In this document: positions 7,471 to 14,590 of the stretch, piece after piece
How the letters are laid out: the number at the start of each line of letters is the position of its first letter
How positions within the stretch are numbered: position 1 is the stretch's first letter
DNA from: Deltaproteobacteria bacterium
GTDB lineage: Bacteria > Desulfobacterota > Syntrophia > Syntrophales > UBA2192
DNA: 23,873 bases
Direction of reading: 5' to 3'
Assembly: GCA_026388445.1 (NCBI GenBank)
Contig: JAPLJU010000043.1
Location: 1-23,873, forward strand
Program-made: the position numbers and the translations under genes
Notes under the pieces: generated by a model
Database searches by the model: none
The model's input: only the letters and a program-made list of their open reading frames with translations
Told to the model about the DNA's origin: nothing

Positions 7471-9600
7471 ATGAAAAAAATCATCCTGCCGCACAAGGTG
7501 AAGAAGAGGGACAGCTCGATCGTCAGGTTCGACAGGGGAAAAATCGAAAACGCCATCTTCAGGGCCGCCCTGGAGGTTCTCCAGGAAAAAAGCAGGGCCG
7601 CCTTTGTCACCGGAATCGTCACGGAAATCGTCCTCAGGGAGATTTCCACTCAATATGCCGGCAGGCTGCTGGATGTCGAATCCATCCAGGACATCGTCGA
7701 GCGGGGCCTCATGAAGGCCGGCTATACCGAAATCGCCAGAAGCTACATCCTCTACCGGGAACGGAGGGCTGAGATCCGCACGGCCAAGGCAGCCCTGGGG
7801 CTCCGGGATGACCTCAAGCTTTCCATCAACGCCATGGAGGTTCTGAAGAGGAGATACCTCCTCAAGGATGATGCCCAGAACGTCGTGGAGACGCCGGGGG
7901 CACTCTTCAGGCGTGTGGCCCATCACATCGCGCAGGCGGAGAAAGCATTCCGGGGATCACGGTCCGTCGAGGAGACGGAGGAAAAATTTTTCTCCATGAT
8001 GAAAAGCCTGGAATTCATCCCCAACTCGCCGACGCTGATGAATGCGGGGACCTCCCTCGGCCAGCTCTCGGCCTGCTTCGTCATCCCCGTGGAAGATTCC
8101 ATAGACGGTATCTTCGATGCCCTGGAAGACATGGCCAAAATCCATCAGACGGGCGGCGGTACGGGGTTCAGCTTCTCCGGGTTAAGACCGAAAGGGGATC
8201 TCGTCTCCACAACGAAGGGAGAGGCCTCCGGGCCCGTCTCATTCATGAGCATCTTCGATCAGGCCACGGGGGTCATCGTCCAGGGAGGAAGAAGGCGCGG
8301 AGCCAACATGGGCATCCTTCGATGCGATCATCCCGATGTCATCGACTTCATCGAAGCGAAAATGGAACGGGGGCGCTTTACGAACTTCAATCTCTCCGTC
8401 GGCGTCACCGACCGGTTCATGAAGGCCGTTCTGAAAAACGGCCCCTTTGATCTCGTCAACCCACGGACGAAGGAAAAGGTCCGGACCCTCAAGGCCAGGG
8501 CGATTTTCGATCTTATCGTCAATGCGGCCTGGCGCACGGGAGACCCGGGGTTGATCTTCCTGGACGAGATCAACCGGAGGAATCCCACCCCCGGGATAGG
8601 CAGGATCGAGGCGACGAATCCCTGCGGAGAGCTTCCTCTCCTGCCCTTTGAGAGCTGCAACCTGGGATCCATCAACCTGGAGAAAATGGTCTCGGGTAAG
8701 AAAATCGACTGGCAGGGTCTCCGGGACCGTATCCGGTGGGGCATCCGGTTCCTCGACAACGTCATCGAGGTGAACCGTTTCCCCCTGCCCCAGATCCGCG
8801 AGATCACCTTCGCCAACCGAAAAATCGGCCTGGGGGTCATGGGGTTTGCGGACATGCTGATCAGGCTCGGCATTCCTTACAACAGCGGCGAGGCCGTCCA
8901 TTTTGCCCGAAAGCTCATGCGCTTCATCCGCGGTGCGTCCCTGAGGGCTTCGGCGGAGCTGGCGGAGGAGCGGGGCGTTTTCCCGAACTTTGATCAGTCC
9001 GTCCATGCGCGGAAGAACATTCGTATGCGCAATGCCACCGTCAACACTATCGCCCCCACGGGCACGATCAGCATCATTGCCGGCTGTTCGAGCGGTATCG
9101 AACCCCTCTTCGCTGTGAGCTTCGTAAGGAATGTGCTTTCGGGGACGAGACTCTTCGAGACCAACTCCATCTTCGAGGAGATGGCCCGGAGCAGAGGCAT
9201 CTACAGCCGTGAAATCATTGCCGAGATTGCAAGGGTTGGAAGCCTGAAGACGGTCCGGGCCGTCCCGGCCGACCTGAAAAGACTATTTGTCACGGCCTTC
9301 GATGTATCGCCCGAAGAACACCTGAGCATCCAGAGTGCCTTCCAGACCTTCACGGACAATTCCGTCTCAAAGACGATCAATCTGCCGGCCGATTCGACGG
9401 TCGAAGATGTCCGAAGCATCTACCTGAGGGCCTACCACTTGAAGTGCAAGGGGATTACGGTCTACCGGTACGGCAGTCGCGAGGAGCAGGTGCTGTCCTT
9501 TTACAGCAGTAAAGAAGGACGGGAATCTTCGGAAATAGAGTTTGTATCAGCCGGGTCGGACTACTCCGGCGGGTGTGCGGCAGGCACCTGTACTTTCTAA
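7471..9600 (+). CDS. nrdJ: Adenosylcobalamin-dependent ribonucleotide reductase (class II)
   Basis: Reduces ribonucleotides to deoxyribonucleotides with adenosylcobalamin as the radical source, without oxygen or a NrdB subunit. The 709 residues begin with an ATP-cone (about residues 5-95), followed by the catalytic barrel: Cys202 in LSACFVIPVEDSIDG, GGGTGFSFSGLRP, the NPCGELPL loop with Cys385 and Glu387, and NTIAPTGTISIIAGCSSGIEP. The C-terminal GCAAGTCTF supplies the shuttle cysteines that exchange with thioredoxin. GGAGG lies a few bases before the ATG. It is last in the glgP-GAF-gap-nrdJ run. Its stop overlaps that of the convergent DUF2600 gene by three bases (9598-9599 shared) and no terminator is visible between them. 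The enzyme implies that the cell makes or imports B12. Confidence 0.96.
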   Translation: MKKIILPHKVKKRDSSIVRFDRGKIENAIFRAALEVLQEKSRAAFVTGIVTEIVLREISTQYAGRLLDVESIQDIVERGLMKAGYTEIARSYILYRERRAEIRTAKAALGLRDDLKLSINAMEVLKRRYLLKDDAQNVVETPGALFRRVAHHIAQAEKAFRGSRSVEETEEKFFSMMKSLEFIPNSPTLMNAGTSLGQLSACFVIPVEDSIDGIFDALEDMAKIHQTGGGTGFSFSGLRPKGDLVSTTKGEASGPVSFMSIFDQATGVIVQGGRRRGANMGILRCDHPDVIDFIEAKMERGRFTNFNLSVGVTDRFMKAVLKNGPFDLVNPRTKEKVRTLKARAIFDLIVNAAWRTGDPGLIFLDEINRRNPTPGIGRIEATNPCGELPLLPFESCNLGSINLEKMVSGKKIDWQGLRDRIRWGIRFLDNVIEVNRFPLPQIREITFANRKIGLGVMGFADMLIRLGIPYNSGEAVHFARKLMRFIRGASLRASAELAEERGVFPNFDQSVHARKNIRMRNATVNTIAPTGTISIIAGCSSGIEPLFAVSFVRNVLSGTRLFETNSIFEEMARSRGIYSREIIAEIARVGSLKTVRAVPADLKRLFVTAFDVSPEEHLSIQSAFQTFTDNSVSKTINLPADSTVEDVRSIYLRAYHLKCKGITVYRYGSREEQVLSFYSSKEGRESSEIEFVSAGSDYSGGCAAGTCTF

Positions 9601-10703
9601 CCCGATGGTATCGGTGCCTTTCTACCGGCATGGAGCCGGCGCGTCCATTCAAAGATCCGCCGGTAGAACCAGGCGTGGAGAAAAAAGAAGAGCGTGATTC
9701 CGCCTCTGCGTCGGATCATCTTCCGAGCCAGTTTCCGGACCCTCACCTGGGCGTCCACCTTCCTGTCGGAGAGATAAACGGCCAGCAGTCCCCGGTTGAT
9801 CATCCGGTGGAATTCCGGGGATGGGAGCTGAGCGATGCCCCTGTCGGCCTGCTCGAAAAAGTGGGTGAAGCGCTCCTCCATCTGTTTTTCGTCATCGTAA
9901 TAGGAACAGAAGTTCAGATCGCCTCCCAGATGATCCTCTTCCTGATCCACGAAATAATCCAGCAGGATGTGCAGGCCCTGGACCCAGGGAAAATAGGCCT
10001 CTTTGACCCTGTGGGCGAGGTCATCTGAAAAACGTTCCTGAAAAGCGTGTGAGAAGAGGCAGAAGATCCCGAGTGTCGATCCGGTGCAGGCCGCAAACTC
10101 GTACCAGCTCATTTCCGGAAGATTATTTCGGTGAGATTCAAACCAGGCCTTCAGCCGGGGCAGACGCTCTTCCTTGTTGACGTGCTTGTGGACCTGCAGA
10201 TCGCAGTAATAACCGGCAAGTTCGTGAAGGGCTCCCGCTATCTTGCCGTAGGCCGGATGCCTCTCCAGGGCAAACTGGCAGGTTTTGACCAGGGCGGTCA
10301 GGTACCCGCCGTCATCCTGTTCATCGCGAAAGCGGTAATAGTTCCCGGGTGGGGTGCCGGGCGTCAGGGCGTGGCGCATGGATTCGTGCAGTGCGCGGAA
10401 GTCCTCGGGGTTCAGAGATGTGCTGCGATCGCAGAGGTTGTCGAGATAGTCGCTGATCGTCTGATAGGCAACGATAAAACGGATCGCTTCATCCCGCCGG
10501 TCGCCTGCAAGCAGCGCCAGGACCGCTCCTCCTTCGCAGTGGAAGGTCTTCGTCTCGATACTCGCGAGGGCCTGACTTCGCAGTTCCGGATCGGGGATCT
10601 TCCTCGCCTTTTCCCTCCAGCCGTTGAGATAGCGGTGCACGCAGGGCAGGACCCCGTGAAGCGTGAGGCGGGCCATGGAAAAGAGATTTGATGGAACCTT
10701 CAT
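9597..10703 (-). CDS. DUF2600 family protein (YtpB/tetraprenyl-beta-curcumene synthase-like)
   Basis: The 368-residue helical protein matches DUF2600, whose characterised member, Bacillus YtpB, cyclises a C35 prenyl diphosphate to tetraprenyl-beta-curcumene. Aspartate-rich motifs that could bind Mg2+-diphosphate are visible: DYLDNLCDRS (Asp85 onward) and DYFVDQEEDHLGGDLNF further on. HCEGGAVLALLAG and YYCDLQVHKHV also fit the family as I remember it. The start chosen is ATG 10703, because GGGAGAGG lies just upstream; the longer frame from 10751 has no SD. It is transcribed alone, divergent from the DUF362-ferredoxin gene and convergent with nrdJ. No prenyl synthase or squalene-hopene cyclase gene is nearby, so substrate and product are unknown. 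Confidence 0.78.
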   Translation of the reverse strand: MKVPSNLFSMARLTLHGVLPCVHRYLNGWREKARKIPDPELRSQALASIETKTFHCEGGAVLALLAGDRRDEAIRFIVAYQTISDYLDNLCDRSTSLNPEDFRALHESMRHALTPGTPPGNYYRFRDEQDDGGYLTALVKTCQFALERHPAYGKIAGALHELAGYYCDLQVHKHVNKEERLPRLKAWFESHRNNLPEMSWYEFAACTGSTLGIFCLFSHAFQERFSDDLAHRVKEAYFPWVQGLHILLDYFVDQEEDHLGGDLNFCSYYDDEKQMEERFTHFFEQADRGIAQLPSPEFHRMINRGLLAVYLSDRKVDAQVRVRKLARKMIRRRGGITLFFFLHAWFYRRIFEWTRRLHAGRKAPIPSG

Positions 10704-10792
10704 AGACCTCTCCCGACCCGTGCTTTTAGCACAGCTGGAGGCATGAAACAAGCACCGGGCGATTTTTCGTTATGAATCATGCCACCCTCTGC

Positions 10793-10798
10793 TATAAT
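10793..10798 (+). promoter_or_regulatory. -10 box (TATAAT) ahead of the DUF362-ferredoxin gene
   Basis: A perfect TATAAT lies 47 bases before the ATG at 10845, with a weak -35 candidate (TTATGA, 10770-10775) 17 nt upstream. It overlaps the earlier in-frame start codons, which argues for 10845 as the real start. Confidence 0.5.
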
Positions 10799-10844
10799 GT
10801 CTAAAAAAACCGGGCAATATGCACGCCCTAAGGTGCCACAAGCC

Positions 10845-11975
10845 ATGCCCCGGGTCATCGTCAAAAGATCCTCTTACCATGATGACAAGCTGAGATCCCA
10901 TATCTTCGAAATGATGGCTTCCCTCGGCGGAGAAAACATCAAGGCGGGAACCCGGGTCCTGGTCAAACCGAACTTCCTCTCCCCCGCCTCACCCGATGAA
11001 GCCCTGCTCACCCACCCCGCCGTCATCAAGGCCGTCAGTGAATATCTGCTTCAAAAAAGGGCTAGGGTCACGATATCGGACAGTTCCGCCCTGGGATCTT
11101 TTGAAAAAATTCTGAAGGATAACGGTGTACGAGATGCCCTCGCCGGTCTCGACGTGGGGCTTGCGGAATTCAGGACCTCCGTCAAGGTGGACATCGGGGA
11201 TCCCTTCGGCAGGATCGACATGGCCGAGGAGGTCCTGGGGGCCGACATGGTGATCAACCTTCCCAAGCTCAAGACGCACAGCCAGATGTTACTCACACTG
11301 GGGGTTAAAAATTGTTTCGGCTGCATCGTGGGGTTCCGAAAGGCCGAGTGGCACATGCGGACGGGGGTGAACCACGAGATGTTCGCAAGGCTCCTCGTTC
11401 AGATCCACCAGGTCGTCAATCCTTGCCTGACCATTCTTGACGGCATCATCGCCCTGGAGGGCCAGGGCCCGGGCCGTGGGGGGATTCCCCGGCATCTCGG
11501 TGTTCTCATGGCCAGCGACAGTGCTTTGGCCATCGATGCCACGGTCTGCCGCATGCTCGGCATCGAACCGGAGGATCTGCTGACCAACAGAGTGGCCCGG
11601 CAGATGGGACTGATGCCCGGACCTATAGATGTTGAGGGGGTTCTGCCGAGGATCGAGAATTTCAAAATGCCCGGGGTGACCTCCCTCGTTTACGGTCCGA
11701 AACCCGTTCAGGGATTTGTCAGGCGGCACCTGACGAGGAGGCCCGTGGCGGATGAAAGCCTCTGTGAGCTCTGCGGGGATTGCTGGACGTTCTGCCCAGC
11801 CCGGGCCATCGAGGAGGCGGGGACGAAGCTCCGCTTCGACTACGACAAATGCATTCGCTGTTATTGTTGCATCGAGGTCTGCCCCAAGGGCGCCCTGCGG
11901 ACGACGGAGAGTCTTCCCGCAAAGCTCTTCCGGAAAGTGATTCAGAAGAGGGACTCCTCCGGGCGGCCGGCATGA
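10845..11975 (+). CDS. DUF362 protein with C-terminal 2x[4Fe-4S] ferredoxin domain
   Basis: A 376-residue soluble protein. The DUF362 domain (about residues 1-290) shows VLVKPNFL, INLPKLKTHSQMLLTLGVKN and a WHMRTGVNH segment; its biochemical role is not established. The C-terminus has two complete ferredoxin motifs: CELCGDCWTFCPARAI (from Cys307) and CIRCYCCIEVCPKGAL (from Cys336), enough for two [4Fe-4S] clusters. An electron-transfer or iron-sulfur related role is inferred from these. ATG 10845 is preferred because AAGGTG lies about 9 nt upstream and the -10 box covers the earlier candidates. An 8-bp inverted repeat 20 nt after the stop separates it from the S-component-like gene. It is one of three DUF362 genes in the window. 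Confidence 0.87.
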   Translation: MPRVIVKRSSYHDDKLRSHIFEMMASLGGENIKAGTRVLVKPNFLSPASPDEALLTHPAVIKAVSEYLLQKRARVTISDSSALGSFEKILKDNGVRDALAGLDVGLAEFRTSVKVDIGDPFGRIDMAEEVLGADMVINLPKLKTHSQMLLTLGVKNCFGCIVGFRKAEWHMRTGVNHEMFARLLVQIHQVVNPCLTILDGIIALEGQGPGRGGIPRHLGVLMASDSALAIDATVCRMLGIEPEDLLTNRVARQMGLMPGPIDVEGVLPRIENFKMPGVTSLVYGPKPVQGFVRRHLTRRPVADESLCELCGDCWTFCPARAIEEAGTKLRFDYDKCIRCYCCIEVCPKGALRTTESLPAKLFRKVIQKRDSSGRPA

Positions 11976-11994
11976 TACGCCAGGGGAAAAAGAT

Positions 11995-12016
11995 TCACAG
12001 AAAAGGCATTCTGTGA
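11995..12016. repeat. Perfect inverted repeat between two genes
   Basis: TCACAGAA-(6 nt)-TTCTGTGA is a perfect 8-bp inverted repeat. It could be an operator for the downstream S-component gene or an RNA hairpin closing the DUF362 transcript. The run after it (TAAAAATC) is not a T-tract on the + strand, so termination is not clearly supported. Confidence 0.5.
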
Positions 12017-12062
12017 TAAAAATCAAACAGACGACGCTATTTTTCACGGGAGGTTTTTTGTT

Positions 12063-12557
12063 ATGTCCTATGAGCGGGCTCTAACCCTCGGTGTGAAGAT
12101 AAACGAAAAAAGTATCACCGCCCTCGTTATCCTGATGCTTCTTCCCAATCTCCTTGGGGCGCTTCATCTCTCAACCCCCTGGGGTTTCAAGATCCACTTC
12201 TTCCAGTATGCCATCTTTCTTGCGGCCTTTGCCTTCGGCCCGATCGGGGGAGTATTGTCGGGATTTGCCGGTTCTCTCTATGCGGCTTATTTGATGACCA
12301 ACCCCTATATCCTGATCGGAAACGCCCTTCTCGGTCTTTCTACGGGATACTTCTTCAGGCGCGGCCATTCCTACCTCCGCTCGGCCCTCCTGGGTTTCGG
12401 CATCCAGATCCCCTGGCTTGTGGTCACGGACTACTACATGATGACCCTGCCTGCCTCATTTATCGGGGGACTTCTTCTTGCGCTTACCCTCACCAATGTC
12501 CTCTGGGCGGTGCTGGCCGGCATGAGCACCGGCCCCCTGAAGAGACATCTGGAATGA
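12063..12557 (+). CDS. ECF-transporter S-component-like integral membrane protein
   Basis: A 164-residue, very hydrophobic protein with about five or six membrane segments (around residues 20-38, 45-70, 80-95, 105-125 and 130-155). Its size, the FGPIGGVLSGFAGSLYAAYL segment and the NALLGLSTGYFFRR loop recall the substrate-binding (S) component of energy-coupling-factor vitamin or cofactor importers. GGGAGG stands 7 nt before the ATG. No ECF ATPase or T-component gene is in the window, so a shared module encoded elsewhere would be needed. Its stop overlaps the ATG of the DUF1893 gene (ATGA), implying translational coupling. Substrate unknown. It may also be a non-transport membrane protein. 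Confidence 0.6.
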   Translation: MSYERALTLGVKINEKSITALVILMLLPNLLGALHLSTPWGFKIHFFQYAIFLAAFAFGPIGGVLSGFAGSLYAAYLMTNPYILIGNALLGLSTGYFFRRGHSYLRSALLGFGIQIPWLVVTDYYMMTLPASFIGGLLLALTLTNVLWAVLAGMSTGPLKRHLE

Positions 12558-12967
12558 TCCAGCCCGATTTCTCGCAATACGCCCTGGCCCTCATCCATGA
12601 GGGGAACGTCGTTTACACCTCGAAGAACCAGGGGTTAGTACCCCTGGTGGCATGTATCGAGGCCTGCTCCTCACGGTATCGGAACTGCCGCCTCTACGAC
12701 AGGGTCATCGGCCTTGCCGCCGCAAAGCTCGTCGTGGCTTCGAGGATGATCGTATCGGTCTTTGCCGGGGTCTCTTCACAACCCGCCGCAGAATTTCTGA
12801 AGAAAAGCAATATCCCAATGGAGTCGCTCCTGACCGTTCCACACATCATAGGCCGTGACGGGGTCTCGATCTGCCCGATGGAACAGCGGGCCATGGCAAC
12901 GGAGGATGCGGACCTCTTCCTCACACAGATGAGGTATTTCTTTCGAAGCCTGAAGGATGAAAGCTGA
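12554..12967 (+). CDS. DUF1893 domain protein
   Basis: A 137-residue soluble protein with the DUF1893 pattern: LALIHEGNVVYTSKNQGLVPLVACIEA, then YDRVIGLAAAKLVV, and a C-terminal IIGRDGVSICPMEQRAM. The cysteine in ICPMEQ and the internal cysteines (CIEACSSRYRNC) are candidate functional residues. The fold is cytidine-deaminase-like as I recall, but no activity is known to me. It begins inside the stop of the membrane-protein gene (4-base ATGA overlap), so the two are probably expressed in fixed ratio and act together. A strong terminator follows 50 nt after the stop. Confidence 0.8.
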   Translation: MIQPDFSQYALALIHEGNVVYTSKNQGLVPLVACIEACSSRYRNCRLYDRVIGLAAAKLVVASRMIVSVFAGVSSQPAAEFLKKSNIPMESLLTVPHIIGRDGVSICPMEQRAMATEDADLFLTQMRYFFRSLKDES

Positions 12968-13016
12968 AGGTTTCTCGTTAAAAGGGCGTAGCAATGCGCT
13001 CGCCGGGCAGGCGGGC

Positions 13017-13058
13017 AAAAAAAAGCCCCCGGGGTGCTGTTTCCCGGGGGCTTTTTTT
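13017..13058. terminator. Bidirectional rho-independent terminator (DUF1893 / HU)
   Basis: A9-bp stem GCCCCCGGG (13025-13033) pairs with CCCGGGGGC (13043-13051) around a 9-nt loop. It is flanked by eight A on the left and seven T on the right, so it works on both strands. It ends the DUF362/S-component/DUF1893 unit from the left and the HU gene from the right. Confidence 0.93.
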
Positions 13059-13068
13059 CTCCACATGA

Positions 13069-13338
13069 CTACTTTACGGCATTCTTGAGTTCTCTTCCGG
13101 GGATGAACTTCGGAACATTCTTGGCGGGAATCTTTATCTCTCTGCCCGTCCGGGGATTTCTCCCCTTTCTGGCCGCCCTCTTGGTCACGGCAAAAGTTCC
13201 GAAACCCACGAGGGTTACCCTCGCTTTCTTTTTCAATGCCTTCGTGATCACCTCGAAGACACAATCGACCGCTTCAGCAGCGGCTTTCTTTGTTTCTACA
13301 ACCTTTGCGACTTCGCTTACCAAATCAGCTTTATTCAT
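13069..13338 (-). CDS. hup: HU family histone-like DNA-binding protein
   Basis: An 89-residue nucleoid protein that bends and compacts DNA. It has the full HU architecture: an N-terminal helical dimerisation part (MNKADLVSEVAKVVETKKAAA), the VTLVGFGTFAV strand, the basic beta-arm with RKGRNPRTGREIKIPA, and the C-terminal KFIPGRELKNAV. AGGAGGGTGAG directly precedes the ATG. Length is normal. It is monocistronic or cotranscribed with the dksA-like gene 107 bp upstream, and is closed by the shared bidirectional terminator. Confidence 0.96.
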   Translation of the reverse strand: MNKADLVSEVAKVVETKKAAAEAVDCVFEVITKALKKKARVTLVGFGTFAVTKRAARKGRNPRTGREIKIPAKNVPKFIPGRELKNAVK

Positions 13339-13445
13339 CTCACCCTCCTTTTCTCATGATTTTCTTAACTTCTATCCGGGGGCTACCCGGTGATCCAGGT
13401 TAACGGATCGTGCCTTTCCTCCTTGTAATCGCCCTCCTTTCTCTT

Positions 13446-13814
13446 TTAATAAGACGCAGCACGCAGGCGCCTTTCATGGACTTCCTTGTGTGACTGACAT
13501 GCGACGCAAAGGCTCGTGGTCGGGCGGGCCATCAGTCTCTTCAGGGCAATTGTTTCTCCGCAGTCCTCGCAGATGCCGTAAACTCCGCTGTCGATCTGCT
13601 CGAGGGCCTCTCTCAGCCTTTCGAGAAGCTCCCGCTCCCGTTCCTTCACAATCAGGCTGAAGTCCCGGTGAGAGGTCAGGGAGGCTACATCGCTCGGATC
13701 GGGAAGGTTCACGTGAATGCCCCTGATTTCTGAAAGGGACAGGGCCTTAGAGGTTAATTCGTGGATCATCGCAACGAGCATCTTCCGAATCGTTTCGAAC
13801 TCTTTCCTTTTCAT
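13446..13814 (-). CDS. dksA: DksA/TraR family zinc-finger transcription regulator
   Basis: A 122-residue protein. The N-terminal coiled coil carries the acidic tip motif DPSDVA (Asp39, Asp42, Ala44), which matches the DxxDxA motif DksA needs inside the RNA polymerase secondary channel. The C-terminal zinc finger is CEDCGETIALKRLMARP followed by CVAC, with four cysteines. Length is shorter than E. coli DksA (151) but usual for Desulfobacterota paralogs. SD AAGGGGGG lies just before the ATG. It probably modulates transcription together with ppGpp. Genomes of this group usually hold several paralogs, so the symbol is approximate. Confidence 0.88.
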   Translation of the reverse strand: MKRKEFETIRKMLVAMIHELTSKALSLSEIRGIHVNLPDPSDVASLTSHRDFSLIVKERERELLERLREALEQIDSGVYGICEDCGETIALKRLMARPTTSLCVACQSHKEVHERRLRAASY

Positions 13815-14131
13815 TTTTTCCCCCCTTCTATGTTCTGTTTCGAGATGCGCTGTCCTCAGCGATCCTTTCTCCTGCTCCGAACCAGAAATGCCCTTTTTCA
13901 GGCCTTAACGGTCACCCGAAACCGAGCATATTTCTTTATATAACTGGATGCATTTCTTGTGCCTCTAATCCTTGATGCTGCCAAAATATTTACCAGTATA
14001 ATCAGCCATATAGCCATTTATCGTTGCATCAAGTTCCCTGTCTTTGGGAGAATTTGTTCGGAATTCCGGCATGTGTCAAAAGACCAACGTTTTTTCTGCT
14101 TTGATTATTGACAGTGCCTAATCGATGCAAA

Positions 14132-14161
14132 CCGTCAGAGTTCCTTCAAGACCTTTGACGG
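14132..14161. repeat. Intergenic hairpin
   Basis: CCGTCAGAG and CTTTGACGG pair over 9 bp (one G-T pair) around a 12-nt loop. No T-tract follows, so it is not a standard terminator. It could be part of an RNA or an operator. Confidence 0.4.
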
Positions 14162-14351
14162 CCCGGAAACGAAAGGGGAGAGACTGATTTTTTCAGGTCG
14201 GGGAAAAGAAAAAAGGCCCATTCCGTAGAAGGAGGGTATGAAATGAAATATTTTCCCGGAGAAATGAAGGGCGTGTTCTCCTCAAGGGGGCCATGGCATC
14301 AAACGTGTATTGAAAAATGGAGTGACCGAAAACTTCCAGAAAGGATCGTCC

Positions 14352-14507
14352 ATGTATTCCGTCATCCATCCACGTCACACCCTGGCAGAGAGAATTGCCC
14401 TGCACCTCATCGTCATTCTGGCCTGGCCCTTTGACAAGCTCTGCGGGTTCCTCCGGAGGTGCGCAGAGAAAATGCACGATATCGACCTCGGCAGTGTGGA
14501 CTTTTAG
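14352..14507 (+). CDS. Possible small protein, hypothetical
   Basis: A 51-codon ORF starting MYSVIHPRHTLAERIALHL with AAAGGAT about 6 nt upstream. It has one hydrophobic stretch (IALHLIVILAWPF) and ends in an acidic tail (HDIDLGSVDF). I do not recognise it. A competing frame from ATG 14243 (63 codons) has a better SD (GGAGG), but its second half is proline- and histidine-rich and looks non-coding. The two might be one frameshifted gene. Weak support. Confidence 0.25.
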   Translation: MYSVIHPRHTLAERIALHLIVILAWPFDKLCGFLRRCAEKMHDIDLGSVDF

Positions 14508-14590
14508 GCGTCAGGACCGATGGCCCAGGCAATCCGGGCTCACACCATCAGGGTTTTTCACGAGGACCCTGCCTTCACAAACCACCCGGC

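Larger units (their letters stand above)
13815..14590. other. Long intergenic region with inverted repeats; no convincing gene
   Basis: About 780 bp. The left half is AT-rich. Seen: an 8-bp inverted repeat CTTGATGC (13971-13978)/GCATCAAG (14026-14033) enclosing a TATAAT (13997-14002) that has a weak TTGATG 19 nt upstream; a hairpin at 14132-14161; and two short competing ORFs near 14243-14507. No tRNA or rRNA pattern was recognised. It may hold a small RNA or the regulatory region of the dksA-like gene. Confidence 0.4.

Noticed and set aside
8239..9006. A 255-codon minus-strand ORF inside nrdJ
   Set aside because: It is antisense to highly conserved NrdJ sequence and has no recognisable domain; typical of GC-rich coding DNA.
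11289..12047. A 252-codon minus-strand ORF
   Set aside because: It is antisense to the DUF362-ferredoxin gene, with unlikely composition and no SD.
14109..14140. A TTGACA box at about 14109 as a promoter
   Set aside because: No acceptable -10 hexamer lies 16-18 nt downstream.
14243..14434. A 63-codon ORF with a good SD (GGAGG)
   Set aside because: The second half is rich in Pro, His, Ser and Arg and looks non-coding; it overlaps a competing frame with a hydrophobic segment. Kept only as a note with the ORF at 14352.
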